Assembly (NCBI GenBank): GCA_041164825.1
Contig: JBEAOO010000152.1
Span: forward strand, 1 to 12,470
Reading direction: 5' to 3'
Origin: JBEAOO01 sp041164825
GTDB taxonomy: Bacteria > Pseudomonadota > Gammaproteobacteria > Burkholderiales > Burkholderiaceae_C
DNA: 12,470 nt
Shown: in pieces, positions 1-6,958 of the stretch
How positions within the stretch are numbered: position 1 is the first letter of the stretch
Layout of the letters: the number at the start of each line of letters is the position of its first letter
The notes under the pieces: model-generated
What the model was told of the DNA's origin: nothing
Seen by the model: the letters and a program-made list of their open reading frames with translations, nothing else
Databases searched by the model: none
Position numbers and translations under genes: made by a program

Positions 1-2
1 CC

Positions 3-50
3 GAGCGCCCGGCCATGGAGCATTTCCAGCCCATGGCCCCGCCACCGTGA
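3..50 (+). CDS. C-terminal end of an unidentified upstream gene (partial)
   Basis: The frame starting at base 3 is open from the window edge to a TGA at 48-50 and encodes the tail ERPAMEHFQPMAPPP. A Pro-rich tail and the 67-bp gap before the ferredoxin start are consistent with a real gene end. Only 15 residues are visible, so no family can be named. It could equally be a chance open frame, since short frames are often open in GC-rich DNA. Confidence 0.35.
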   Translation, partial: ERPAMEHFQPMAPPP

Positions 51-117
51 GCACGGTTTCCCGCCGCGCACCGTGCGCCAACGTCATCCCAACCACTCCC
101 TCAGAAGAAGAGTCGCC

Positions 118-423
118 ATGCCTCATATCGTGACCGACAAATGTCAGCGTTGCCGTTTCACTGACTGCGTCACCACCTGTCCCGTGGCTTGCTTCCACGG
201 CGATGCCACCATGCTCTACATCGACAACGCCCAGTGCGTGGACTGCACGGCCTGCGTGCAGGCCTGTCCGGTGCATGCCATCTACGAGGTGTCTGACCTG
301 CCACCCGATAAATTGGAGTGGATCGCCATCAATGCCGAGCGCGCAACGAAGCTGCCCGTGATCGCCGATAAACAGGTGCCCCTGCCCACGTCCGAGGCGC
401 GCAAACGTGAACTCGGCTTCTGA
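118..423 (+). CDS. 7Fe ferredoxin ([3Fe-4S][4Fe-4S])
   Basis: This is a 101-residue soluble electron carrier. Nine cysteines are visible, at C9, C12, C17, C21, C25, C40, C43, C46 and C50. The spacing matches the Azotobacter FdI/FdxA type. By that family's pattern C9, C17 and C50 would bind the 3Fe cluster and C21, C40, C43 and C46 the 4Fe cluster, leaving C12 and C25 as non-ligands. I chose the ATG at 118 because a purine-rich ribosome site (AGAAGAAGAG, 103-112) precedes it and the family begins with M-x-x-I/V-V-T-D. The frame is open upstream to 73, which would add 15 residues outside the family pattern. The gene overlaps the following reductase by 17 bp, so the reductase is its likely partner, taking electrons to or from NADP(H). 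It is shorter at the C terminus than typical FdxA (about 107 residues). The final electron acceptor is not in the window. Confidence 0.93.
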   Translation: MPHIVTDKCQRCRFTDCVTTCPVACFHGDATMLYIDNAQCVDCTACVQACPVHAIYEVSDLPPDKLEWIAINAERATKLPVIADKQVPLPTSEARKRELGF

Positions 424-1798
424 TCGCCTGTCGCCCGGCCTGGGCTCGCCCGACAACCCCTTGCGTGTGGCCATCGTTGGCAGCGGGCCGAGTGGCTTCT
501 ACGCGGCCGAGGCCCTGCTGAAGCTGCCACTGACGGTTTCGGTCGACATGATTGAGCGGCTGCCGGTGCCGTTCGGTCTGGTCCGCCATGGTGTCGCCCC
601 GGATCATCCCAAGCTCAAGCAGGCCGCACTGGTCTTCGACAAGATCGCGCAGTCGCCGGGTTTTCGCTTCATTGGCAACAAAACGGTCGGTCAGGACCTG
701 ACGTTGGCGCAGCTGAGGGCGTCGCACCATGCGGTGATCTTCGCCAGCGGCGCCGAGTCGGATCGCCGGCTGGACATCCCTGGTGAGGATCTGCCAGGCA
801 GTCACACGGCCACAGCCTTCGTGGGCTGGTACAACGGCCATCCCGACCACCGCGACGCCCAGTTCGACCTGAGCCGCGAGGTGGCGGTGGTCATCGGCCA
901 GGGCAATGTGGCGATCGACGTCGCGCGCATCCTCTCCAAGCCGGTTGACGAACTGCGCAAGACCGACATGGCCGCGCACGCGCTGGACGTCTTGGCCGAG
1001 AGCCGCGTGCGCGAGATCCACGTGATCGGCCGCCGCGGTCCCGCTCAAGCCAAGTTCACCAACAAGGAGCTCCGCGAACTGGGCGACATCCCGGGTTGCC
1101 GTTGTGAGACCCCGTTGGCGAACTTGGATTTGAACGCCGAGTCGACGACCGAGCTCGACGACAAAACCAACTTCGTGGCCGCCAAGAACGTCGAGATTCT
1201 TCGGCTGTGGGCCCATGACCCGTCGATGGCCGCCGGCCGGCGCATCGTCTTCCACTTTCTGCAAGCCCCGGTCCGCATCCATGGTGATGGCCGTGTTCGC
1301 CAGATGGTGTTGGAGCGCAATCGCTTGGCCGGTGCGCCATTCGCCCAACAAGCGGTTGGCACGGGCGACACGGCAACGCTGCCCTGCGATTTGGTCTTCC
1401 GCAGCATTGGCTACCGTGGCCGCGCGATCCCTGGCGTTCCATTCGACGAGATCCGGGGTGTGATCCCGAACGATGGTGGCCGCGTCGCCGGCTGTCCGGG
1501 CGTTTATGTGGTGGGTTGGATCAAGCGCGGTCCATCCGGGATCATCGGGACGAACCGCGCCGATGCGGTGGCCACGGTGCAGGGTCTTCAAGCCGATCTG
1601 GCGCAATGCGACCCGTCACCCAAGCCCGGCGCCGTGGGCCTGTTTGGTCCCCAAGCGGTCCAGATCGCAGGCGCCGTCAGCTATGCCGATTGGCAGCGCA
1701 TTGACACCGAGGAACAGCGTCGCGGGGCGCTCGTCGACAAACCGCGAGAGAAGTTCACGCGCGTGGCCGACATGCTGGCCTGCGCTGCAACTCGATAG
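407..1798 (+). CDS. fprA: Ferredoxin-NADP+ reductase, adrenodoxin reductase/FprA type
   Basis: This is a 463-residue FAD- and NADP-binding reductase moving electrons between NADPH and ferredoxin. The FAD fingerprint GSGPSG lies at residues 25-30 and the second nucleotide fold GQGNVA at 164-169. R209-R210 of VIGRRGP are the Arg pair expected to hold the NADP 2'-phosphate. The C-terminal signature GWIKRGPSGIIGT is at 370-382. Length matches mycobacterial FprA (about 456). The start is a GTG at 407, inside the ferredoxin gene, with GAGG at 394-397 as ribosome site. The 17-bp overlap implies translational coupling and a fixed ratio with the ferredoxin. In mycobacterial FprB the same two domains are fused into one protein, which supports the pairing. 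No promoter is visible between the two genes. The gene ends before a gap holding two stem-loops and faces the convergent AraC gene. Confidence in the family is high; the physiological client is unknown. Confidence 0.93.
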   Translation: MNSASDRLSPGLGSPDNPLRVAIVGSGPSGFYAAEALLKLPLTVSVDMIERLPVPFGLVRHGVAPDHPKLKQAALVFDKIAQSPGFRFIGNKTVGQDLTLAQLRASHHAVIFASGAESDRRLDIPGEDLPGSHTATAFVGWYNGHPDHRDAQFDLSREVAVVIGQGNVAIDVARILSKPVDELRKTDMAAHALDVLAESRVREIHVIGRRGPAQAKFTNKELRELGDIPGCRCETPLANLDLNAESTTELDDKTNFVAAKNVEILRLWAHDPSMAAGRRIVFHFLQAPVRIHGDGRVRQMVLERNRLAGAPFAQQAVGTGDTATLPCDLVFRSIGYRGRAIPGVPFDEIRGVIPNDGGRVAGCPGVYVVGWIKRGPSGIIGTNRADAVATVQGLQADLAQCDPSPKPGAVGLFGPQAVQIAGAVSYADWQRIDTEEQRRGALVDKPREKFTRVADMLACAATR

Positions 1799-1810
1799 AG
1801 AGGCACTCGC

Positions 1811-1842
1811 TTGCGTTGCGCATCAGCCGCAGCGCAATGCAA
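1811..1842 (+). terminator. Stem-loop just after fprA, possible terminator
   Basis: Arms 1811-1821 (TTGCGTTGCGC) and 1832-1842 (GCGCAATGCAA) form an 11-bp stem with one G-U pair and a 10-base loop. The stem starts 12 bases after the fprA stop. No T-run follows, so it is not a classical intrinsic terminator. It could instead stabilise the 3' end or assist Rho-dependent termination. Confidence 0.35.
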
Positions 1843-1853
1843 TGCAAGCCCGG

Positions 1854-1870
1854 CGGGGCGAGGTGCCCCG
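1854..1870 (+). terminator. Second short GC stem-loop in the convergent gap
   Basis: CGGGGC (1854-1859) and GCCCCG (1865-1870) pair perfectly around a 5-base loop, 11 bases after the previous stem-loop. Only two Ts follow. Together the two hairpins mark the 3' end of the ferredoxin/reductase unit. The rest of the 1799-2042 gap shows no convincing gene. A small hairpin, CGGCG/CGCCG (2011-2023), lies nearer the end of the convergent regulator gene. Confidence 0.3.
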
Positions 1871-2042
1871 TTGCGTTCACACGGAAAATACCCGCCCTCC
1901 GCGCTGGCCTTGAGCCGGCAGCCACACCGTCTTCACCCACGCTGTCCAGGCGGCCAATGCCCGGGCGATTTACCCGTGAACGGACCTGACTGACAACCCC
2001 GTGGATCGCCCGGCGTGTCGCCGCGGCTGGACGGGGGCGTGT

Positions 2043-3062
2043 TCAGGCCTCCGCAGCAGCCCGCAAACGACGCGCCCGGTACTCACCCGGTTGCAGGCCG
2101 TTCCAGCGCTTGAAGGCGCGGTGAAACGCGCTCGCGTCGGCAAAGCCCAGCTCCGCCCCGATCTCGTCCACGCTCAGGCTGCTGTGGCACAAGCGGTCGA
2201 TGGCGAGGTCGCTGCGCAACTGGTCTTTGATGCCCTGGAAGCTGGTGCCCTCGGCCTCCAAACGGCGGCGCAGCGTGGTGGGGGTGGTGCCCAAAGCGGT
2301 GGCCAGCTCGTCAAACACCGGCCACTCGTGCGCGCCGGCCGCCTCGCGCAAGCGCCGCCGCAGCTTGGCGGTCCAGCTGTCTTCGTTCTTGTACTTCAGG
2401 AACACCGATTGCGGCGCCGTGCGCAGGAACTGCTGCAGGCTGGCGCGGTGTTGCACCACTGGCGCTGACAGCGCCTTGGCGTCAAAACGCAGGCTGGTGA
2501 ACGGCGCATCGAAGTGCACGAACTGCGAGTACATCGAGGTGTATTCGCCAGCATGGGCGGGCCGCGGCTGCGAAAAATCGAGGCGATGCGGCGCCAAGCG
2601 CCGGCCGATCAACCAGCACATCAGCCCGTGCGTGAGGATCAGAAACGTCTCGTCCGCAAAGCGCCGGTCGGCCGCGTCGGCAATGCGGTTGTGGATGCGC
2701 AGAACCGCGTCGTTGCTCTCCACCAGCAACTCCCCCCGCACGTCGTCCAGAAAGAGTGAAAAGCCGCGCAACATGCGCTTGATGGCGCGGCCGAGGTCCT
2801 CGCAACTCAGCACCGCTTGGCAGATCAGCGCGTAGCTGCCGACCTTCATGGCGCGTGTGTCGAGGCCAAAAAATTCGTCGTCCAACTCGCGGGCCACCGC
2901 CAGCCACAGGGCCGAAAACGCGGCGGCGGGCACACGGGCCGCATCGGCCTGCAGCAGCGGCAAGGGAATGCCCGCAGCCGCCACCGCGCGCGCGCAAGCA
3001 TCGGCCGGCAACCCGGACACGGCAGCCCGCACGAAGTACATCGCCACGGTGTCTCGCTCCAT
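2043..3062 (-). CDS. AraC-family transcriptional regulator (arabinose-binding-like N-terminal domain)
   Basis: This is a cytoplasmic DNA-binding regulator of 339 residues from the chosen start. The N-terminal two thirds resemble the Arabinose_bd-type sensor domain of OruR-like AraC proteins, with landmarks VGSYALICQAVLSC and TFLILTHGLMCWLIG. The last ~95 residues form the double helix-turn-helix: LATALGTTPTTLRRRLEAEG is the first motif, and VDEIGAELGFADASAFHRAF followed by KRWNGLQPGEYR is the classic second half. The start is uncertain. ATG at 3062, GTG at 3092 (ten residues longer) and GTG at 3047 (with GGAG about 9 bases upstream) are all possible. It is transcribed away from icmF, and the two share an upstream region. 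This layout suggests it controls the acyl-CoA/B12 gene run and itself, probably in response to an acyl or branched-chain metabolite. The ligand cannot be read from the sequence. Confidence 0.9.
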   Translation of the reverse strand: MERDTVAMYFVRAAVSGLPADACARAVAAAGIPLPLLQADAARVPAAAFSALWLAVARELDDEFFGLDTRAMKVGSYALICQAVLSCEDLGRAIKRMLRGFSLFLDDVRGELLVESNDAVLRIHNRIADAADRRFADETFLILTHGLMCWLIGRRLAPHRLDFSQPRPAHAGEYTSMYSQFVHFDAPFTSLRFDAKALSAPVVQHRASLQQFLRTAPQSVFLKYKNEDSWTAKLRRRLREAAGAHEWPVFDELATALGTTPTTLRRRLEAEGTSFQGIKDQLRSDLAIDRLCHSSLSVDEIGAELGFADASAFHRAFKRWNGLQPGEYRARRLRAAAEA

Positions 3063-3092
3063 CGGGTCACTCAAAGGGTTCACGTGGCTCAC

Positions 3093-3255
3093 GCTGTGGG
3101 GGAGGGCTACTCGACGAGGTGCACGACCTCGGGCGGGCTGGTGTGGGCCCGATTATCAAACCCATCGGGTGGCAAAAACCGCCACCACCTTGGTTGCCCA
3201 GGTCATGGCGCGGCGGTGCGTGCTTGCCTACAGTGTCTGGCACAGGAGATTTGCC
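3093..3255. promoter_or_regulatory. Divergent promoter/operator region between the AraC gene and icmF
   Basis: This gap must hold promoters for both directions, but I see no strong sigma70 -35/-10 pair. Three short perfect dyads are visible. CGAGGT/ACCTCG is at 3115-3120 and 3126-3131. CCCGAT/ATCGGG is at 3148-3153 and 3164-3169. GGTGGC/GCCACC is at 3168-3173 and 3181-3186, with a 7-base loop. The dyads are candidate operators for the divergent regulator or, for the last one, an mRNA leader hairpin. AGGAGA at 3244-3249, six bases before ATG 3256, is a strong ribosome site and fixes the icmF start. No B12 riboswitch box was found here. Confidence 0.5.
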
Positions 3256-6200
3256 ATGACCGATCTGACCGCCGAATACCAAGCGCTGGCCCAATACCGC
3301 CCCACCCACAAGGTGCGCTTCGTCACCGCCGCCAGCTTGTTTGATGGCCACGATGCGGCCATCAACATCATGCGACGCATTCTGCAGGGCATGGGCGCCG
3401 AGGTCATTCATCTGGGCCACAACCGCAGCGTCGATGAGGTGGTGACGGCCGCACTGCAAGAAGACGCGCAGGGCATAGCGGTCAGCAGCTACCAGGGCGG
3501 CCACAACGAATACTTCAGCTACATGGTCGAGCTGCTCAAGGCGCGTGGCGGCGAGCACATCCAGGTGTTTGGCGGCGGCGGCGGGGTGATCGTGCCAGAA
3601 GAGATCCGGGCGCTGGCCGACCAAGGCGTGCGCATCTTCAGCCCCGAAGACGGGCAGCGCATGGGCCTGCAAGGCATGATCGGCGAGATGGTGATGCGCT
3701 GCGACCGCAGCTTGTCGCCTTACGCCCCCACCGCCATCGGCGCCGTGCAGGGCCACGGCGAAGCCGCTTGGCGCGCCCTGGCCCAACTCATCACCGCGCT
3801 GGAGAACGGCGACGCCGACACCGCCCTGGTGGCCGCCGTGCGCACCGCCGCGCAGGCCAGCAGCACGCCGGTGGTCGGCATCACTGGTACCGGCGGCGCC
3901 GGCAAGAGCAGCCTCACCGACGAGCTGATCCGCCGCTTCCGGCTCGACCTGGGAGACGCCTTGCGCATCGCCGTCATCAGCATCGACCCCTCGCGCCGCA
4001 AGAGCGGCGGTGCGCTGCTGGGCGACCGCATTCGCATGAATGCGATCGCGCCCTGGCGGCGCGCAGCGGCGCCGCTGAGCGCACCTGCCCTTGCGGAGGG
4101 CCGGCCGGGTTGGGGCGCCGACAGCGCACCCGACTCCGGCCAGCGCGTCTACATGCGCAGTTTGGCCACGCGCGACACCGGCAGCGAGGTCTCGGCCGCA
4201 TTGCCCGACGTGCTGGCCGCCTGCAAGGTGGCGGGCTTCGATCTCATCATTGTCGAGACCTCCGGCATCGGCCAGGGCGACGCCGCCATCGTGCCGCTGG
4301 TGAACGTGCCCATGTATGTGATGACGCCCGAGTTCGGCGCCGCCAGCCAGCTGGAAAAAATCGACATGCTCGACTTCGCCGAGCTGGTGGCCATCAACAA
4401 GTTCGACCGCAAGGGCTCGCTCGATGCCCTGCGCGACGTGGCCAAACAGGTGCAGCGCAACCGCGAAGCCTTCACCGTCATGCCCGACCAGATGCCGGTC
4501 TTTGGCACCATGGCCAGCCGCTTCAACGACGATGGCGTGACGGCGCTCTACCAAGCGCTCAAGGTCCGCTTGATCGAGCTCGGCCTGCCGCTGCAAGACG
4601 GCAAGTTGCCGCGCGTCGACACCCGCCACAGCACGCACCAAACGCCCATCGTGCCGGGCGCCCGCGTGCGCTACTTGGCCGAAATCAGCGACACCGTGCG
4701 TGGCTACAAAACCCGCGCCCGCGCCCAAGCGCGGCTGGCGCGCGAGGTGCAGCAGCTGCGTGCCAGCGCGCGCATGCTGAGCGAGGCGCAGGCCATGGCC
4801 GATGGGGCCCCTGCGCCCTTGCTGCAACTGGCCGATCAGCGCGAGGCCCGCATGGATGCCGACGCCAAGAAGCTGCTCGCGCAGTGGCCCGAGATGCAAA
4901 AAGCGTACGCCGGCGACGAGTACGTGGTGAAGATCCGCGACAAAGAGATTCGCACCGCACTCACCCACACCACTCTGAGCGGCAACAAAATCCGCAAAGT
5001 GGCCTTGCCCGCCTACGAGGACCACGGCGAGGTGCTCCAGTGGCTGATGCTCGACAACGCGCCCGGCAGCTACCCCTACACCGCCGGCACCTTCGCCTTC
5101 AAACGCGAGGGCGAAGACCCAACCCGCATGTTTGCCGGCGAGGGCGATGCCTTTCGCACCAACCGCCGCTTCAAGCTGGTCAGCGAGGGCATGCCGGCCA
5201 AGCGCTTGAGCACCGCGTTTGACTCGGTCACGCTCTACGGCAACGACCCCGACCCGCGGCCCGACATCTATGGCAAGGTCGGCAACTCGGGTGTGAGCAT
5301 CGCCACGCTGGACGACCTGAAGGTGCTGTATTCGGGCTTCGATCTGTGCAGCCCCACCACCAGCGTCAGCATGACCATCAACGGCCCGGCGCCCAGCATC
5401 TTGGCCATGTTCATGAACACGGCGATGGACCAGCAGTTCGAAAAGTTTCGCGCCGACAACGGCCGCGAACCCACCGACACCGAAGGCCTCAAGATCAAGG
5501 CCTGGGTGCTGGCGAATGTGCGCGGCACTGTGCAGGCCGACATCCTGAAAGAAGACCAGGGCCAGAACACCTGCATCTTCTCCACCGAGTTTTCACTCAA
5601 GGTGATGGGCGACATCGCCGAGTACTTTGTGCACCACGACGTGCGCAATTTCTACTCGGTGAGCATCTCGGGCTATCACATCGCCGAGGCCGGCGCCAAC
5701 CCGATCAGCCAGCTCGCGTTCACGCTCAGCAATGGCTTCACGTTTGTGGAGGCCTACTTGGCGCGCGGCATGCACATCGATGATTTCGCGCCCAACCTGA
5801 GCTTCTTCTTCAGCAACGGCATGGACCCGGAATACACCGTGCTCGGCCGCGTGGCGCGCCGCATCTGGGCCGTGGCCATGAAGGAAAAATACGGCGCCAA
5901 CGAGCGCAGCCAGAAGCTGAAGTACCACATCCAAACCTCGGGTCGCAGCCTGCACGCGCAAGAGATCCAGTTCAACGACATCCGCACCACGCTGCAAGCG
6001 CTGATCGCCATCTACGACAACTGCAACAGCCTGCACACCAACGCGTTTGACGAGGCCATCACCACGCCGACCGAAGAGTCGGTGCGCCGCGCGATGGCGA
6101 TCCAGCTCATCATCAACCGCGAGTGGGGTTTGGCGAAAAACGAGAACCCCAGCCAAGGCGCGTTCATCATCGATGAGCTCACCGAGCTGGTGGAAGAAAG

Positions 6201-6621
6201 GGTGCTGCAGGAGTTCGAGAAGATTGCCGAGCGCGGCGGTGTGCTGGGCGCGATGGAAACTGGCTACCAGCGCAGCAAGATTCAAGAAGAATCGATGCAC
6301 TACGAGATGCTCAAGCACACCGGTGAGTACCCGATCATCGGCGTCAACACCTTCCGCAACCCGCATGGTGATGCCAACCTCGGCCCCATTGAGCTGGCCC
6401 GTTCCACCGACGACGAGAAACAAAGCCAGCTCAGCCGGCTGGCCGATTTCCACACCCGCCACGCCGCCGAAGCCCCGGCCCAACTCGCTCGGCTGCAGGC
6501 CGCCGTCATCGCCAACACCAATGTGTTTGAGGTGCTGATGGACGCCGTGCGCTGCTGCTCGCTGGGGCAGATCACCAGCGCGCTGTTTGAGGTGGGTGGG
6601 CAGTACCGTCGCAGCATGTGA
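3256..6621 (+). CDS. icmF: Fused isobutyryl-CoA mutase IcmF (B12 domain, MeaB-like GTPase, mutase core)
   Basis: This adenosylcobalamin-dependent cytoplasmic enzyme interconverts isobutyryl-CoA and n-butyryl-CoA and carries its own GTPase chaperone. Domain order fits IcmF. The B12-binding Rossmann domain (about 15-150) has D30-x-H32, the lower cobalt ligand motif. The G-protein domain (about 205-450) has Walker A GTGGAGKS at 211-218, ETSGIGQ at 334-340 and NKFD at 381-384. The mutase barrel (about 560-1121) contains SGYH at 805-808. By alignment from memory, F613 and Q770 occupy positions held by Tyr89 and Arg207 in methylmalonyl-CoA mutase, the change that marks isobutyryl-type substrate. 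Length is 1121 residues against about 1090 usual. The excess matches an Ala/Pro/Gly-rich stretch at about residues 265-296. The start at 3256 follows a strong AGGAGA. The frame is open far upstream (to 2848), but that part lies inside the AraC gene. Mutase activity toward pivalyl- or other acyl-CoAs is possible. Confidence 0.95.
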   Translation: MTDLTAEYQALAQYRPTHKVRFVTAASLFDGHDAAINIMRRILQGMGAEVIHLGHNRSVDEVVTAALQEDAQGIAVSSYQGGHNEYFSYMVELLKARGGEHIQVFGGGGGVIVPEEIRALADQGVRIFSPEDGQRMGLQGMIGEMVMRCDRSLSPYAPTAIGAVQGHGEAAWRALAQLITALENGDADTALVAAVRTAAQASSTPVVGITGTGGAGKSSLTDELIRRFRLDLGDALRIAVISIDPSRRKSGGALLGDRIRMNAIAPWRRAAAPLSAPALAEGRPGWGADSAPDSGQRVYMRSLATRDTGSEVSAALPDVLAACKVAGFDLIIVETSGIGQGDAAIVPLVNVPMYVMTPEFGAASQLEKIDMLDFAELVAINKFDRKGSLDALRDVAKQVQRNREAFTVMPDQMPVFGTMASRFNDDGVTALYQALKVRLIELGLPLQDGKLPRVDTRHSTHQTPIVPGARVRYLAEISDTVRGYKTRARAQARLAREVQQLRASARMLSEAQAMADGAPAPLLQLADQREARMDADAKKLLAQWPEMQKAYAGDEYVVKIRDKEIRTALTHTTLSGNKIRKVALPAYEDHGEVLQWLMLDNAPGSYPYTAGTFAFKREGEDPTRMFAGEGDAFRTNRRFKLVSEGMPAKRLSTAFDSVTLYGNDPDPRPDIYGKVGNSGVSIATLDDLKVLYSGFDLCSPTTSVSMTINGPAPSILAMFMNTAMDQQFEKFRADNGREPTDTEGLKIKAWVLANVRGTVQADILKEDQGQNTCIFSTEFSLKVMGDIAEYFVHHDVRNFYSVSISGYHIAEAGANPISQLAFTLSNGFTFVEAYLARGMHIDDFAPNLSFFFSNGMDPEYTVLGRVARRIWAVAMKEKYGANERSQKLKYHIQTSGRSLHAQEIQFNDIRTTLQALIAIYDNCNSLHTNAFDEAITTPTEESVRRAMAIQLIINREWGLAKNENPSQGAFIIDELTELVEERVLQEFEKIAERGGVLGAMETGYQRSKIQEESMHYEMLKHTGEYPIIGVNTFRNPHGDANLGPIELARSTDDEKQSQLSRLADFHTRHAAEAPAQLARLQAAVIANTNVFEVLMDAVRCCSLGQITSALFEVGGQYRRSM
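4048..4143 (+). other. Extra low-complexity segment inside the IcmF GTPase domain
   Basis: Residues about 265-296 of IcmF (from APWRRAAAPLSAP to APDSGQ) separate GDRIRMNAI from RVYMRSLATR. In IcmF proteins I remember, these blocks are only a few residues apart. The segment is rich in Ala, Pro and Gly and keeps the frame. At DNA level it contains a perfect 12-bp palindrome, AGCGGCGCCGCT (4065-4076), and GGCCGGCC nearby. I see no target-site duplication or known mobile element. Confidence 0.6.
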
Positions 6622-6632
6622 GGCGGTCCATC

Positions 6633-6956
6633 ATGTCTCGCCAACCCATACGCGATCTCAAGCGCAGCCTGTCTGCGGGTGCCCTGCCCGGGGCCGGTAT
6701 TGAACAACGGCAATTGGCGCGCGATGCGGCGCTCGCGCTGCTGGAGCGCAGCATCGGCTTTGGCCACGCACGGCTCGCCGTCATCCGACTCTCGATGGCC
6801 GTGCAGGCGGGTGCCGACGTGCCAGCCACCCATTGGTCGTATTGCGAACATGCGGCCGCCCAAAGCCGCGACCAGGACCTGCAAGCCCTGTGGCTGGCAG
6901 CGGCGGCGGCCGTGGGATCTCAAACCCCGGCGGTTGGCATGGCGGCGGCGCACTGA
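6633..6956 (+). CDS. Unrecognised 107-residue protein between icmF and the adenosyltransferase gene
   Basis: I do not recognise the family. The protein is soluble, with no signal peptide or membrane segment. It is mostly helical-looking, with an Arg/Leu-rich N-terminal half (RQLARDAALALLERSIGFG), a central RLSMAVQAGADVP, and a single Cys and nearby His in SYCEH. The tail is Ala-rich. ATG 6633 is preferred because GAGG (6620-6623) sits nine bases upstream; a GTG at 6618 overlapping the icmF stop is the alternative. It begins 11 bp after icmF, and its TGA (6954-6956) lies two bases before the ATG of the adenosyltransferase gene, so it is embedded in a translationally coupled run. That position, and an ordinary amino acid make-up, argue that it is a real gene. 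A role with IcmF or cobalamin delivery is only a guess from position. Confidence 0.65.
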   Translation: MSRQPIRDLKRSLSAGALPGAGIEQRQLARDAALALLERSIGFGHARLAVIRLSMAVQAGADVPATHWSYCEHAAAQSRDQDLQALWLAAAAAVGSQTPAVGMAAAH

Positions 6957-6958
6957 GC

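Noticed and set aside
329..1606. Minus-strand open frame of 425 codons opposite the ferredoxin reductase
   Set aside because: The plus strand encodes all FprA motifs; the reverse frame has no motif and a biased composition.
3238..3254. Sigma54-like -24/-12 element (TGGCAC then TTGC) before icmF
   Set aside because: The GG-to-GC spacing is two bases too long, and the element overlaps the ribosome site and touches the start codon, so transcription would begin inside the gene.
2848..3255. N-terminal extension of IcmF upstream of ATG 3256
   Set aside because: The frame is open but lies inside the AraC gene and the promoter gap. It has no family similarity, while ATG 3256 has a strong AGGAGA site.
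3093..3255. Cobalamin riboswitch in the icmF leader
   Set aside because: I find no B12 box, and the gap is too short and lacks the expected core elements.
3067..5025. Minus-strand open frame of 652 codons opposite the first half of icmF
   Set aside because: It overlaps clear IcmF motifs, crosses the divergent promoter region, and has shadow-like composition with no recognisable family.
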